Under the pieces are notes generated by a model. That model had not been told where the DNA came from, made no database searches, and was given only the letters and a program-made list of their open reading frames with translations. A stretch of 64,000 nucleotides of DNA from Saxidomus purpurata (Eukaryota; Mollusca; Bivalvia; Venerida; Veneridae), in assembly GCA_022818135.1 (NCBI GenBank), contig JAFMSR010000015.1, forward strand, positions 579,316 through 643,315, read 5' to 3'. Made by a program: the position numbers and the translations under genes. Below are positions 54,550-64,000 of this stretch, piece after piece (the first letter of the stretch is position 1; each line of letters begins with the position of its first letter).

Positions 54550-57500
54550 GTTTGCGAATCATTTTATTTTTAGATTTTTTCAAGAAAAATATTATTACTA
54601 CATGTGTGTTACAAAAGTTGCTTGCAGTTTTATTTTGAAGGTCTACTAGCAAGAATAATATGTAACGTAGTTCGTTGTTACGTCTTACCGTCCGTCGCAG
54701 TTTTAAGTGTTTTCTTTATCATCTATGGTTTTCAAATTTTGTGAATTAATTTCAAAATAATTTGGATATCGCAGTACCCAGTAATTGGTTATGTTTTGAT
54801 ACTTAATTAGAGGGTCAAGAGATATCGAGGTTAATCAATAAACTAATACAGTTCCAGAACATCTATTGTATCACAATGTTAGAGTTGCTTTTAATTTCCT
54901 TGTGAAATTGCTCGAATAACCGAGTGTGCAGACAAAGACAGCCATTTTCTTAAATTGAATAAAATAAACTGAAAGAGCATGTTTTGTGATACAGCAGATC
55001 CAATATCAAATAGTACAAATTATTTGTATTAAAATGTAGACTTTTTCCCCTGTTCATATACAAGTTGAATGCAGATAGTTATCATTGATTGCATATATTT
55101 GTGACCATTGTTACTGTGAAATATACGTACATGTATAGTTTTCCTATGTTAACTCAAACTTTGAACACTTTTCTTTTCAATTGCAGATGTCCAGGAAAAT
55201 ATAATGGATGCCATTCAAAAACTTCAAATCGGTAAAACTATTTATATTACAAGCAGTTTATGAATTGCACTAGTTGTGCCATTTACATATTTAATATGCT
55301 TGTTAATCACATTTCAAGAGTTAAAGAAGCTGGCCTTCGAGAAGTTGTTACGATGACAACAAAAAGTGTTTGACAAGGTAACATAAAATAAGTGTTAAAA
55401 GTTCAACTTCAAGCAAGACTTTGTAAGTAAATCGTCCTAATTTATATGACTTTAAGTGCAAAAAATAAAAAGTCTGATATGATATATAACGCGTAAAGGG
55501 GTCCTTAAGACGTAGACTGCTTAAGCGTGAGATGATGATCTAACGATAGCAGGCGTTACTTTGGCGTTGTGTCTTGTCAAGGACACAAAAGCCACCCATT
55601 ATATGTTGTTTGTTTTATAGTGTGTTTTATTTTACTCTAAACTAGCATCTATATTCTTACAAGAAAATGCTAATTAATATTTGAATTATTCAAATGCCGT
55701 CCTACAAATTTATTCAAATTTCTGAAAAGAAAGTACAAAAAGAGAGCTTTTTCAAATGTAAAGAAAAGGTGAGTACCTTAATTTCGTGTGCGCATGTAAA
55801 ATGGTGATAATATATAAATAGTTGTATTTGTATTTCAAGATTTGTTTGCCAAAATGTTTGTATAAAGTACATTACTTGCTAAAACATCAATAAATGGTTC
55901 CGGTCCAGTGCACAAAATGATACTTAAATTAGGAAAGTCTTTAAACGGTTTTTTCTCATGAAGCATGTAGTGGTAACTTTGAAGTACTGTTGTACAATGC
56001 AGTAGTATATGGTATCAATCATTCAATGGTTCATACAATATCATCATAGAGTACTACCAAAGTACAGCACAGTACTAAAAGCACTACATAATCATTATAA
56101 TAGTACCATAAAGTTTTACTGTACTATACAGTTCTACAGTACAATAGGTACTACTGCACTATACAGTATTATAATATTATAAAGAGAACTCCAGTATTTT
56201 ACATTTAGTCTACTACAGTACTTAACACTTAGTGTACTAAAGTTCTATGGAGTCTAGAGTACTATACATTTCTATAGAACCCTACTGTAACTGTCCAGAA
56301 ATGTACTACGATAATATACAGAACTATAGTACTGCGAAGGACTGCAATACTATTCGATACTAAAGAGTACTATAGTTAAATAGAGTTTCATAGAGAACTG
56401 CAATACTAGTACAGTGGTCCTCTAGAAATATTGTTCAAAATTTGCTCTTGTATAAAATATGGTCCCATCCTGCGGTCCATTAATTGATATAGACGCTTCA
56501 TATATTTGCCACCTGAAAATATGCATTAGGTTGTTTATTAAATCGTGATACGCCCAAGGCGTATCGTGACACCCCTATTGTTTATGTCACGCAAAACTTA
56601 CAAACTGTTCAACTAACCACGCTATTTCGTGAAGGTTTAGTTAGAAAGGGCAATAGAATAATTGCGACGATACACGTTTTAAGAAAACAGAAGAATACAA
56701 GAAAACGCTTTTGGGAGTTTTAACTTTTTACAGTGACATTTCTTATTGATATCCTTCAACACAGTGGCTAAATTTCCTGCCTAGAATTCCTAACAACAGC
56801 AAATATATATAGATTCTCCTTTAATTTATACTAATTTATTTATTCTCGATTGCGAAACCAATTCTTACAACTTACATTAATCGCTCTCGAGACTCATTCC
56901 ACATGGAATCAACTTCAGAGAGAGAGAGGCAATGTGAAATTATTTGTGTCTTGCCTAAGGACACTACCGACATGGCGATGTTAGGGATCGCACCCGGGAT
57001 CCTTCGATCCTGAGTCGAACGCGCTATCACTGCGCCACGGCGGCTCCACCTCCTTTTTAATGAGTGTTACATTATGAGGAATTTTTATTTTAAAAAATGT
57101 AGTACTTTGACACCTACATCTGATACTTATAACCAACTGTGGCAAGTGCATTCAGAATCTAGTTACTTTGACAAAAAACGCTGACGACGTTAGGTTCATG
57201 TCTAAAAACGTAGTTTTGTGTCGATCTTTGGCCAAATCAGATAGATACAGAGAAGGGAATATCAAATTATTTGTAAATATAGCATATAACATTTTTATTT
57301 TTTAACATACTATTTTCAAAAGATTTATCGCCTTGTATTAATCATAACGATATAATAAAGTGCTTTCTTTATTACACATTATTCAGGGCAAAGCTCAGAC
57401 GAGTCCTTTCATCACATAATCACTGGTGCTTTACCTGACTGCGAGTCGTGTTGTCTAGGTGACAGTATTAATACAGCAACGTGGTATTGCGAGTTCTGTT

Positions 57501-59038
57501 CTAAATTTATCTGTTCTGACTGCAAAACATCCATGCATCCAAATGACAAAAAGCACAACCTCCAGCGCATAACGAAAGATAAACCGATAACATTAGAAAT
57601 GAATGGCCTCAATCTGTGTAACTCACACAACAAACACCTTTTACATCTTTGTAAAGAGGACGATAGTCTTTGTTGCGATAGATGCCTGGAGGAGCGACAT
57701 GAGCAATGCAAGAATGTTGTTTCCATTTCAAAAGTAGACAAAGAGTCAACATCCAACCCTACACTTGAGATTCTACGTTTGCAGAATGAAGCCAAACAAG
57801 TGACAGCCTGGACGGATTCCATTACAAAAGATTTAAATAAAGAAATTGAAAGTTTACCAGAACACTTAGAAAAACAGAGAAATGCTGTCTTAGATCTGTT
57901 TGACCAGGAAGCACGGATTATAAAAGATAAAGCAAATGCATTACAAAATAAAGCGGTGAAAGATATAACAATAAATCACATGCGCTGTGACAGTGTCATT
58001 GAGAAACTCGAGTTAGTCAAACGGTCACTGATAAATCTTGCTAAATGTGGATCAAACTCGCAAAAAGTGATCGCTAGATATCGGCTGAGGGAATTTCAGG
58101 AAAACGTTAAGCCGCTGACAAGTATAAACGTAGTTACTTGTAATCTTGTAGAGGAGCGTATGTCTGGTTCAAGTTTACGTCAATCTGAAGCACTGTCAAT
58201 ACAAGTGAAATCCCCGGACACAACACCTATAAAGCTGTTTCATACTGCTTCAGTGGTTCTGATACAGAGTGATGACGAAAAAAAGAAGCCATTTTACACT
58301 GGTGTAGATTTTCTGCCAGATGGTAGACTGCTTGCTGTGGATAATTTCAACAAGAAATGTTTGATTTTCAGCAAGAAGCTGGAGAAATTAGGATCGTATC
58401 AGTTATCGTATAACCCACAGAGAGTTGTTGTTGTATCTGAGGAAGAAGTAGCGATAACAAGTGGCGCACAGTACAAGATAGACTTTCTACGTGTCAGTAA
58501 ATCTAATGATATAACTCTAATAAGGACATGTAAAGTTAAGACAAAGTACAATTCTATATGTATGAAGGATGACGGGAATTTTGTCGTTGGGACTATCAAT
58601 AACACCAAACCTGTACGTATTGTGTCTCTGTCAGGGGAAGAGAAAGAATTCAGTATCAATTTCCCAAACAAGAAATATCCTATTGACGGTAGTTCTTGTA
58701 CATATATAAGAAACAGTGACAAAGTAGTTCTTACCGATAGATATGATCATACCGTCTATATATATGACGTCACAACCAACACCAGAGTCGTTGTCAAGGA
58801 CGATCAGATCAAGGAACCTAGAGGTGTAGCTGTTGGACCATTTGGTTGTCTCTTTGTCTGCAGCAGCAGAACTGACAGCATAGTACAGCTTTCTCAAACA
58901 GGACGTATCATAACATCACACAAGTTAAACACGGAATACCCAAACAGCATATGTGTTTCAAAGGACAAAACCAGAATAGCTGTCTCAAATAGTTCCACTA
59001 AACAGAAAAATTTGCAATTGTTCAATATTGTATTCTGA
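53937..59038 (+). CDS. HEPN-B-box-coiled-coil-NHL-like protein, paralog 2
   Basis: Coding exons are 53937-54549, 55187-55231 and 57387-59038, giving 769 aa with exactly the same exon lengths and phases as paralog 1. Acceptors are TTGCAG|GTG, TTGCAG|ATG and TTCAG|GGC; donors CAG|GTTTGC and CG|GTAAAA. HEPN R101-N-K-L-A-H106 is intact. By hand count the HEPN exon differs from paralog 1 at 24 of 204 residues. The first 61 residues of the last exon differ at 22, including most B-box1 loop positions, while all B-box1 and B-box2 zinc ligands remain. Introns are shorter (637 bp and 2155 bp). A 29-codon read-through tail past exon 1 is also open here. The likely role is as for paralog 1, with a possibly different ligand. 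Confidence 0.88.
56045..56420. repeat. AGTACT-rich block, intron 2 of paralog 2
   Basis: Orthologous in position to 30225-30575. Shared phrases include AAAGTACAGCACAGTACTAA and ATACAGAACTATAGTACTG. Confidence 0.8.
56547..56565. repeat. Perfect GATACGCC hairpin
   Basis: GATACGCC-CAA-GGCGTATC, an 8-bp perfect stem, GC-rich in an AT-rich intron; the flanking CGT/GTGAC adds imperfect pairs. Confidence 0.6.
56830..57048 (-). mobile_element. tRNA-derived SINE, family 3, in intron 2 of paralog 2
   Basis: The minus strand starts GAGCCGCCGTGGCGCAGTGA (box A). It has a perfect anticodon-like arm, TTCGA-CTCAGGA-TCGAA, and a box-B-like GGTGCGATCCC. An AT-rich tail contains GAATAAATAAATTAG. There is no counterpart in paralog 1. 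Confidence 0.75.
57109..57258 (+). promoter_or_regulatory. Conserved intronic block upstream of exon 3, paralog 2
   Basis: Near-identical to 31261-31410 and also close (about 130 bp) to the exon-3 acceptor. Its conservation against a diverged background is the only evidence for function. Confidence 0.5.
57387..59038 (+). CDS. B-box/coiled-coil/NHL exon of paralog 2
   Basis: 1652 nt, identical in length to the paralog-1 exon. B-box1: CESC, CEFC, CSDC and MHPNDKKH. B-box2: CNSH, then C..D, CCDRC and RHEQC. The coiled coil keeps SITKDLNKEIE and LEKQRN. The propeller keeps FYTGVDFLPDGRLLAVDN and GVAVGPFGCLFVC. The exon is open upstream of the first internal ATG (57533) back to the acceptor at 57387. 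Confidence 0.88.
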
Positions 59039-59920
59039 AACGCTCAATGAAAGAAATAAGGTTGTCTTTCTTGTAATCAATGCCATTCCAATTTAAAACA
59101 TTTTCAAAGACGTTTTTTAACAATTATAAATATAAAAGTAACTCTTATCGGACAAATTTATGTGTTTTCTTAGAAAAAACTTGAAAATTCAACTCAGAAC
59201 TTTTAAATATTCAAAATACTTTCAAAAATGGCAGGATTCATGGACACAGTGTTTAGAGCTGCTCGCTCTCGCAAAAACATTGACATTTTTATTCATCAGT
59301 ATAAAACTAAAGGCTAGAATTAAAGAAAGCAAAGATCTAGGTAGGAAGGAATTCGCAGAAATCGATTGAAACGGTCGGTTACACGGCACCGCTACACTAT
59401 ATGTTATATTGAAATTTCAAAGTGTTTGCAACGCTTTTGAATTTGGTAGCGTATTTTTAAAAATTTAGAGATGTACGTCATCTTTCTGTGAACTTGTACA
59501 CGACCACAATATAATCTATCTGAGCTTTTTTGCCTAAGTGTGCTTATTGCGATAAACTTTCTGGAATTCTCACCCAGCCAGTTCGTGTTGAGTTTATTCT
59601 GGTCAAATACAAAATAGCAAAGGTACTGGCACTTGATATCTACTGAAATAGTACTGTAGACTTTAAGCCATTATTAAAACACGCATAAAACCATTCAAAA
59701 GTAGAATATTTGCCCAATTAGTCGAGGTAGAAGTGGAAGAAAACAATTACGGTGATTTATTTATATGCCTAAATTCTGTAGCTCTACAGCGACATAGTCA
59801 AGGTAGACAATACGTTTTTCAGTTTATCACTAACAAACCGAGCAGAGCGGTATACGGTATCCATGAATCCTGTTATTTTAGGAAGTATTTTGAATACTTA
59901 AATGTTAGTTTATACTTATT
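59039..59920. other. 3' flank of paralog 2
   Basis: Starts AACGCTCAATGAAAGAA like paralog 1. Contains the second copy of the bracketing direct repeat (59297-59475). No further gene is seen. Confidence 0.6.
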
Positions 59921-60063
59921 TATTTTGGCTCGATTGTATAGAAAGCGTGAAGCTTGGAGTCACACTCGAGTCTACTTCATGGAAAAAAAGTACTGGTGTC
60001 ATATGAGGAGGTACGGTCGTGACCCCAGTGGGGCTCGAGCTCGCAACCCCTGGATGAGCGATG
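59921..60063 (-). mobile_element. tRNA-derived SINE, family 1, minus strand
   Basis: The minus strand reads CATCGCTCATCCAGGGGTTG, box B GAGCTCGAGCCCC, CATATGACACCAGTAC and a tail AATCGAGCCAAAATAAATA. This is the family seen on the plus strand at 30723-30899. It is 5'-truncated relative to that copy. Confidence 0.72.
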
Positions 60064-61660
60064 TTCTTCTTTAAATTATTTTTTTAAAGAGAGTGGGTAC
60101 AAGGTGACATAAAACTCAACATTTTGTTCGATAAGAGATTATCTTATGTTTGTAATTGTTAAAAAACGTCTTTGAAAATAATCCGTGAAACACGAATTGG
60201 AACATTTTCGTTGTATCGTCAATTGGAGCCTGAATCGTTGTATTTTTAAATGGGTAAGTTTTGCCTAAAAAAAGTAGCAGATCGGTAAAGTGTTGGTATA
60301 TGCTTACGACATTTGACCCAAAGTTACATGCCAATGCAAATCCTTTATGCTAAACACCTTAACTTCGATAATTTTGAGCAAAATCCATGCATTTTGGGTG
60401 TGTTTTGCACTTTTTACTGTTGAATCCTCTGCATTCAACTTGCATTACTTTCACACGCATCGATGTCTGAAACAGCCGACTAGCTACGGCCATGCAGGAA
60501 AGAAGTGAGCATTCCGTAAGAGTATTCGTTTCTTCAGAAGATGCGATTTACCATATAAAATAAACGAATCTGTTATACTGACCTGGGTTTTGTTTACTAA
60601 ATCAGCCATTTTTATCGGAGCCGGTTCGTTACGTTAGTCGGAGCATTATCGTTAAATTGGAGCCAGTGCGTTTTGCCGATACAGTGTGATTATATCACTA
60701 ACACTTCTTTATTACTTTAGGTAGAAATGCGCTTTAGTAGCATTCAGTTGGGGGGTATGAATTGCTGCAGTTGCCTTTAGACTGCAGTTTAGCGTGAAAA
60801 CCAGAGACACTTTTAGAACTTTATAACAGTACTTATTAATAAAATGTTCCAGGACAAGAAAATTATATGTGATATATAGATTTTAAAGTTTAACATAGTT
60901 TCAACAGGCACATTTTGTATAGGAATAATGATCACTGGCTTTGTTTTAAACGTGTACAGAATATACATGTATCATTCACAATGTGTTAAAATAGTAGTGA
61001 CTTTTGATTGATAAATGTAGAATTGATCTGTATATAGTTCCTTAGATTGTGTGAAAGATAGAAATATATGTATATATTAAACGGAACAAAGATTTTGTTT
61101 GTTAGTAATTGGTGCCTGTAAATGTGGCCCTGTGCATTATATTATGAACGGGAGGTAATTAAAACTTAGATTGGGTATCAAAACGAGCAACACTTACCCC
61201 CCTTCATTCCTGAAACGGACATGCCTGACATAGGTTTATTATCTCTTCTGCTGGGATGGCGCTTGTGTCAACCAGGCCTGCAAAGACACAAGGAAATAAA
61301 TAATGTTCTAGCGTAGAAAAGAAACATTACAAAATAACAGGCGCGCAATGCAAACAAATGGCATGAAACGAAAGCAAATAAAATGTACAATCCAAATGAA
61401 GCAACTAATAACCTGTAAAGGCACAACGAAACAAGGAAATAAATAATTTTCTGGCGGAGAAAAGAAAAAAGTCCGGCTTAAGCCATACTGATTATTTTTT
61501 CAAGTGCACATGCGCCACGTGAAAAAAAAACTCGTTAAAGAGGCCCGTCATGCAAGATCATGGTGTATCATATATCTAATAATTATTTCGAGAGCCGTAG
61601 CGTATTAATGCGTATATGCTTGTTTAGCTTTGCATAGAATCAACAATTATCGTACGGAAC
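60064..61660. other. Gene-free interval with duplicated flank
   Basis: 60740-60930, 61000-61075 and 61105-61225 match 33750-33960, 34740-34830 and 37490-37615 respectively, in the same order. They mark the distal part of the segmental duplication. No exon is supported. Confidence 0.55.
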
Positions 61661-61664
61661 ATGC

Positions 61665-62050
61665 ATGCTTTCTTGCATATCGGATCGGCATTTCCGGTGA
61701 TTTTGCCCATGCCGGAAAACCTGTCTTGCACCCCTCATATGCCAGACGACTCTCGTGAATTACTTATGACGTAACGTTATAAACATTGTGACGTCACTTT
61801 CCTAAACACAACGTCGGAAAATCGTTTGTTTTTCATGATAATTCATCATTTTGATAAGTTTGCATTTAGAAATCTACTTTAAAGTGCAAGACGGTATGCA
61901 AGAAAAAAGTTTCCACCATGAAACACTTGGCTCAGATGGAAATATCCGTCACCTAGGGTAACTGTTTAGCGGGAACTCGGCAGAGCCTCGTTCCCGCCAA
62001 AACAGTTACCCTTGGTGACGGATATTTCGATCTGAGCCTCATGCTCATGA
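61665..62050 (-). mobile_element. GC-rich hairpin element, copy 2 (inverted)
   Basis: Reverse complement of 38811-39175. Hairpin core 61929-62038 with AACTCGGCAGAGCCTCGTTC loop/arm sequence. Flanked by TCATGCTCATGA and a GCATGC-rich left edge; no clear target duplication was fixed. Confidence 0.82.
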
Positions 62051-62715
62051 CATATATTATAACTATTAAAGGCTACGTCGATAGCTCATGAATACTGAAA
62101 AATCAGAGACGAATGCTGACACTTTTAAACAACATTGAAAACGATTTTAACAGGTTAAATTACAGTCCCCTGTGGGATTTATGTTTTGATTGCGTGCAAT
62201 TATTTTTGCAGACATGTCGTGTTCAAACCCAGTTGTATTGGAATCCTTACAGAAGGTTTTAAATCGACCTCTCGTAAAGCGCACACTATTTCAGACAGGG
62301 TGACCACTGCGCGTCACCCCTGTAAGTGGACCAATGAAAATCTTACTTTCGTGTTTAAGCTCAGTCCTTTTGCTGACGTGAACAAGATATCTGGTGAAAC
62401 TGAAAGAACCATGACGTCATGTGCAGTATTTACAAAAGGAAAGGGAGCGCGACAAAACACCGACAGACAGAACGCCGACGATGACGCGTCAAAACATCGA
62501 AAATTCTGTTTGCAATTAGAATAAAATCCCCCATGTCTTTTGACAACAAAACGTAACAGTTATGGTTCTTGTACACTGTCCTTCCTCTCATTGTGCTCTA
62601 TCACTGTATGAAGTTTCAAGTAATTCCCTTCAGTTTTGTTGAAGTTATGCTCCGGACAAGAAAAATCAATAAAGAGAGACAATTTAAAAATAAGGGAACA
62701 TAGGGTTATACTATT
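62051..62715. other. Interval with a weak exon-like stretch
   Basis: A pyrimidine-rich ATTATTTTTGCAG acceptor at 62213 precedes ATGTCG and 29 codons ending in TGA. A second open frame runs 62186-62524 in another phase. A TGACGTCA lies near 62412. None of this makes a gene I can support. Confidence 0.3.
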
Positions 62716-62976
62716 GTCAGCCCGGTTAGCTCAATCGGTAGAGCACGAGACTTGTAATCTCGAGGTAGCGAGTTCGATTCCCGGGGCTGACCAACTAAAA
62801 TTACTAACAGTCTTTCGGATATGACTTAAACCGAGGTCCCATGTGTGGGTGCTATACACCTGGCATGTTAAAGAACCAGGGGAGTCTCTGGAATTGGGAC
62901 ACTTTCTGTATCTTGTACTATCCTCCGAAACCTAAAATAACTAACCTCTTCTGGGGGCTTTGGTCATGTGGGAAAC
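62716..62976 (+). mobile_element. tRNA-Thr-like SINE, family 2, plus strand
   Basis: The head has a 7-bp acceptor-like pairing (GTCAGCC with GGCTGAC), D-arm GCTCAATCGGTAGAGC, a perfect anticodon arm CGAGA-CTTGTAA-TCTCG (anticodon TGT, threonine) and GAGTTCGATTCC. It is not a true tRNA gene: six bases instead of two separate acceptor and D stems, the T stem is broken, and a ~180-bp conserved body (GGTCCCATGTGTGGGTGCTA) is attached. Confidence 0.85.
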
Positions 62977-63506
62977 CCTAATAAACGATACGTTTTACTA
63001 TTTGGGTACTGTACTTTCCCCGAGTGTCCTCTCTCAATGTATGAAATTTGAAGGAATTTCAGTACTTTTAGAGTTATGCACCAGACAAGAAAATGTAACA
63101 GAAGGGGATATTTAAAAAATATACACAATGTCGAGTTATCGTTGTTTGGCACTGCACTTCCCCCTCATCGTGATAGGGGTTTGGACCCGGACGATGTGGG
63201 GACGGAAGGACAGACGAACAGGTGGCATGCATAAAAATATTGCGAACTAAGAACGATTTCTAGTACTAGTATATATTTAAATCATATTTAAGGGAACTCA
63301 CGTCTCACTCGGTCGACCTAGGAAGAATTATGGGGATTATGGTGCGCGTCAACACCATGTTATCGTGATTAAACAGTGTGACGGACCAATCGAATGTCTT
63401 CCTTTCATCTCACTCACCAAGCTGAACCGAACACGTTATATATAATACTGCGTTGTATGTGACTTTTAAAAATGAACTATTCCAAATGCACGTATGTAAA
63501 GTCGCT
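62977..63506. other. Gene-free interval
   Basis: Nothing supported. 63020-63080 (TATGAAATTTGAAGGAATTT, AGAGTTATGC) echoes the 62590-62650 stretch, a diverged dispersed repeat. Confidence 0.5.
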
Positions 63507-63507
63507 A

Positions 63508-63700
63508 TACAGTAAACTCCATTTATAACGAACTCCTTTGAACCATTTTAATGTGTTCCTTATATCCGAAGTTTGTAATATCCATATAACATTTTCAAAG
63601 AAACTAAAGAAAGAAAGAAAACTCGGGCGGAGAAAATGTGTTCCTTATATCCGGAATTTCGCTGTATCCTGAGTTGTTATATACCGAGTTTATATCAACT
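63508..63700 (+). mobile_element. Possible pogo/Tigger-like transposon terminus
   Basis: A TA dinucleotide is followed by CAGTAAACTCCATTTATAAC and GAACTCCTTTGAACC, resembling pogo/Tigger terminal repeats with TA target sites. A partly repeated TGTGTTCCTTATATCCG follows at about 63550 and 63640. The opposite end was not found inside the window. Confidence 0.4.
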
Positions 63701-64000
63701 TTTACCTATCAAAATTCTTACAGCAGTCGGTTAGAATGAAGAAAACCAAGCAATCCGTGGAAAGTACTTGACTACAACATATATATAACAGAAATTGCTA
63801 AAATTTCTGTATTGATGTAGCGGTGATGCGACAGAAATATTCATAAATGTGTAGTCTGGGCCGAAATTGTCGTCGCGTTCACCTGCATGAGCACGTCCGC
63901 GGCATGAAGAAATTAAATAGGATGACAAACAGCAGCAGCAAGAACGACCAGTCTGAAAAGTCACCTTTGAGGACTTTTCACGCAACACAAACCCTAAACC
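63701..64000. other. Unassigned right edge
   Basis: A minus-strand open frame (63988-63731) has a Cys-rich start but no splice or domain support. Nothing else is visible. Confidence 0.4.

Noticed and set aside
62186..62524. 112-codon plus-strand frame
   Set aside because: No ATG in a good position, an acceptor-like site falls inside it in a different phase, and no domain is visible.
62716..62792. A genuine tRNA-Thr(TGT) gene
   Set aside because: Spacing between acceptor and D stem is too long, the T stem is broken, a conserved body follows and a sister copy exists at 38.4 kb; it is a SINE head.

Overview
The window looks like eukaryotic nuclear DNA, most likely from a bivalve mollusc (inference). 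It is AT-rich with long non-coding stretches. Genes are split by GT-AG introns. There are several tRNA-headed SINE copies, TTAA-flanked MITEs, a LINE 3' remnant and the diverged 'tandem-like' dispersed repeats familiar from bivalve genomes. The two clear host genes combine a DZIP3-type HEPN domain with B-boxes and an NHL-like propeller; families with these parts are expanded in bivalves. No bacterial-type operons, rRNA or CRISPR arrays were seen.

Layout. 0.4-3.2 kb: a foldback element carrying a diverged dispersed repeat. 4.5-5.6 kb: two TTAA-flanked elements that abut on one shared TTAA. 6.7-12.7 kb: a repeat-rich island with an intact Rep-like gene (zinc finger, HUH-like segment, SF3 helicase; + strand, 8621-9688) converging on a two-exon coiled-coil/RING gene (- strand, 11106-10291). 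The island also holds a degenerate tandem array made from the motif-1 segment of that Rep gene. 13-18.2 kb: a promoter-like cluster and four families of local tandem repeats. 17.8-20.7 kb: weak candidate exons on the minus strand. 20.7-25.0 kb: essentially empty.

25.0-33.2 kb and 53.9-59.0 kb hold two tandem paralogs of one three-exon gene. Each has a HEPN exon, a 45-nt microexon and a long exon encoding B-box1, B-box2, a coiled coil and an NHL-like beta-propeller. Both spliced proteins come out at 769 aa. The HEPN catalytic signature (R-x4-H, RNKLAH) is intact in both. Homology between the two loci continues in the introns and for several kb of 3' flank. Element insertions present in only one copy show what happened after the duplication.

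38-51 kb lies between the paralogs and is dominated by repeats: two CAGTAG arrays in opposite orientation (40.0-40.9 and 45.0-45.4 kb), 21-bp minisatellites in opposite orientation (47.2-48.6 and 50.2-50.8 kb), SINEs, a LINE tail and a GC-rich hairpin element whose sister lies inverted at 61.7-62.0 kb. 52.0-53.3 kb is an approximately 155-bp tandem array just upstream of paralog 2.

The two most interesting systems are the HEPN/B-box/NHL paralog pair (a possible RNA-cleaving, RING-less TRIM-like sensor or effector) and the Rep + RING island (possibly an integrated CRESS-like or plasmid-like element). All coordinates and gene models come from reading the sequence; no database search was run.
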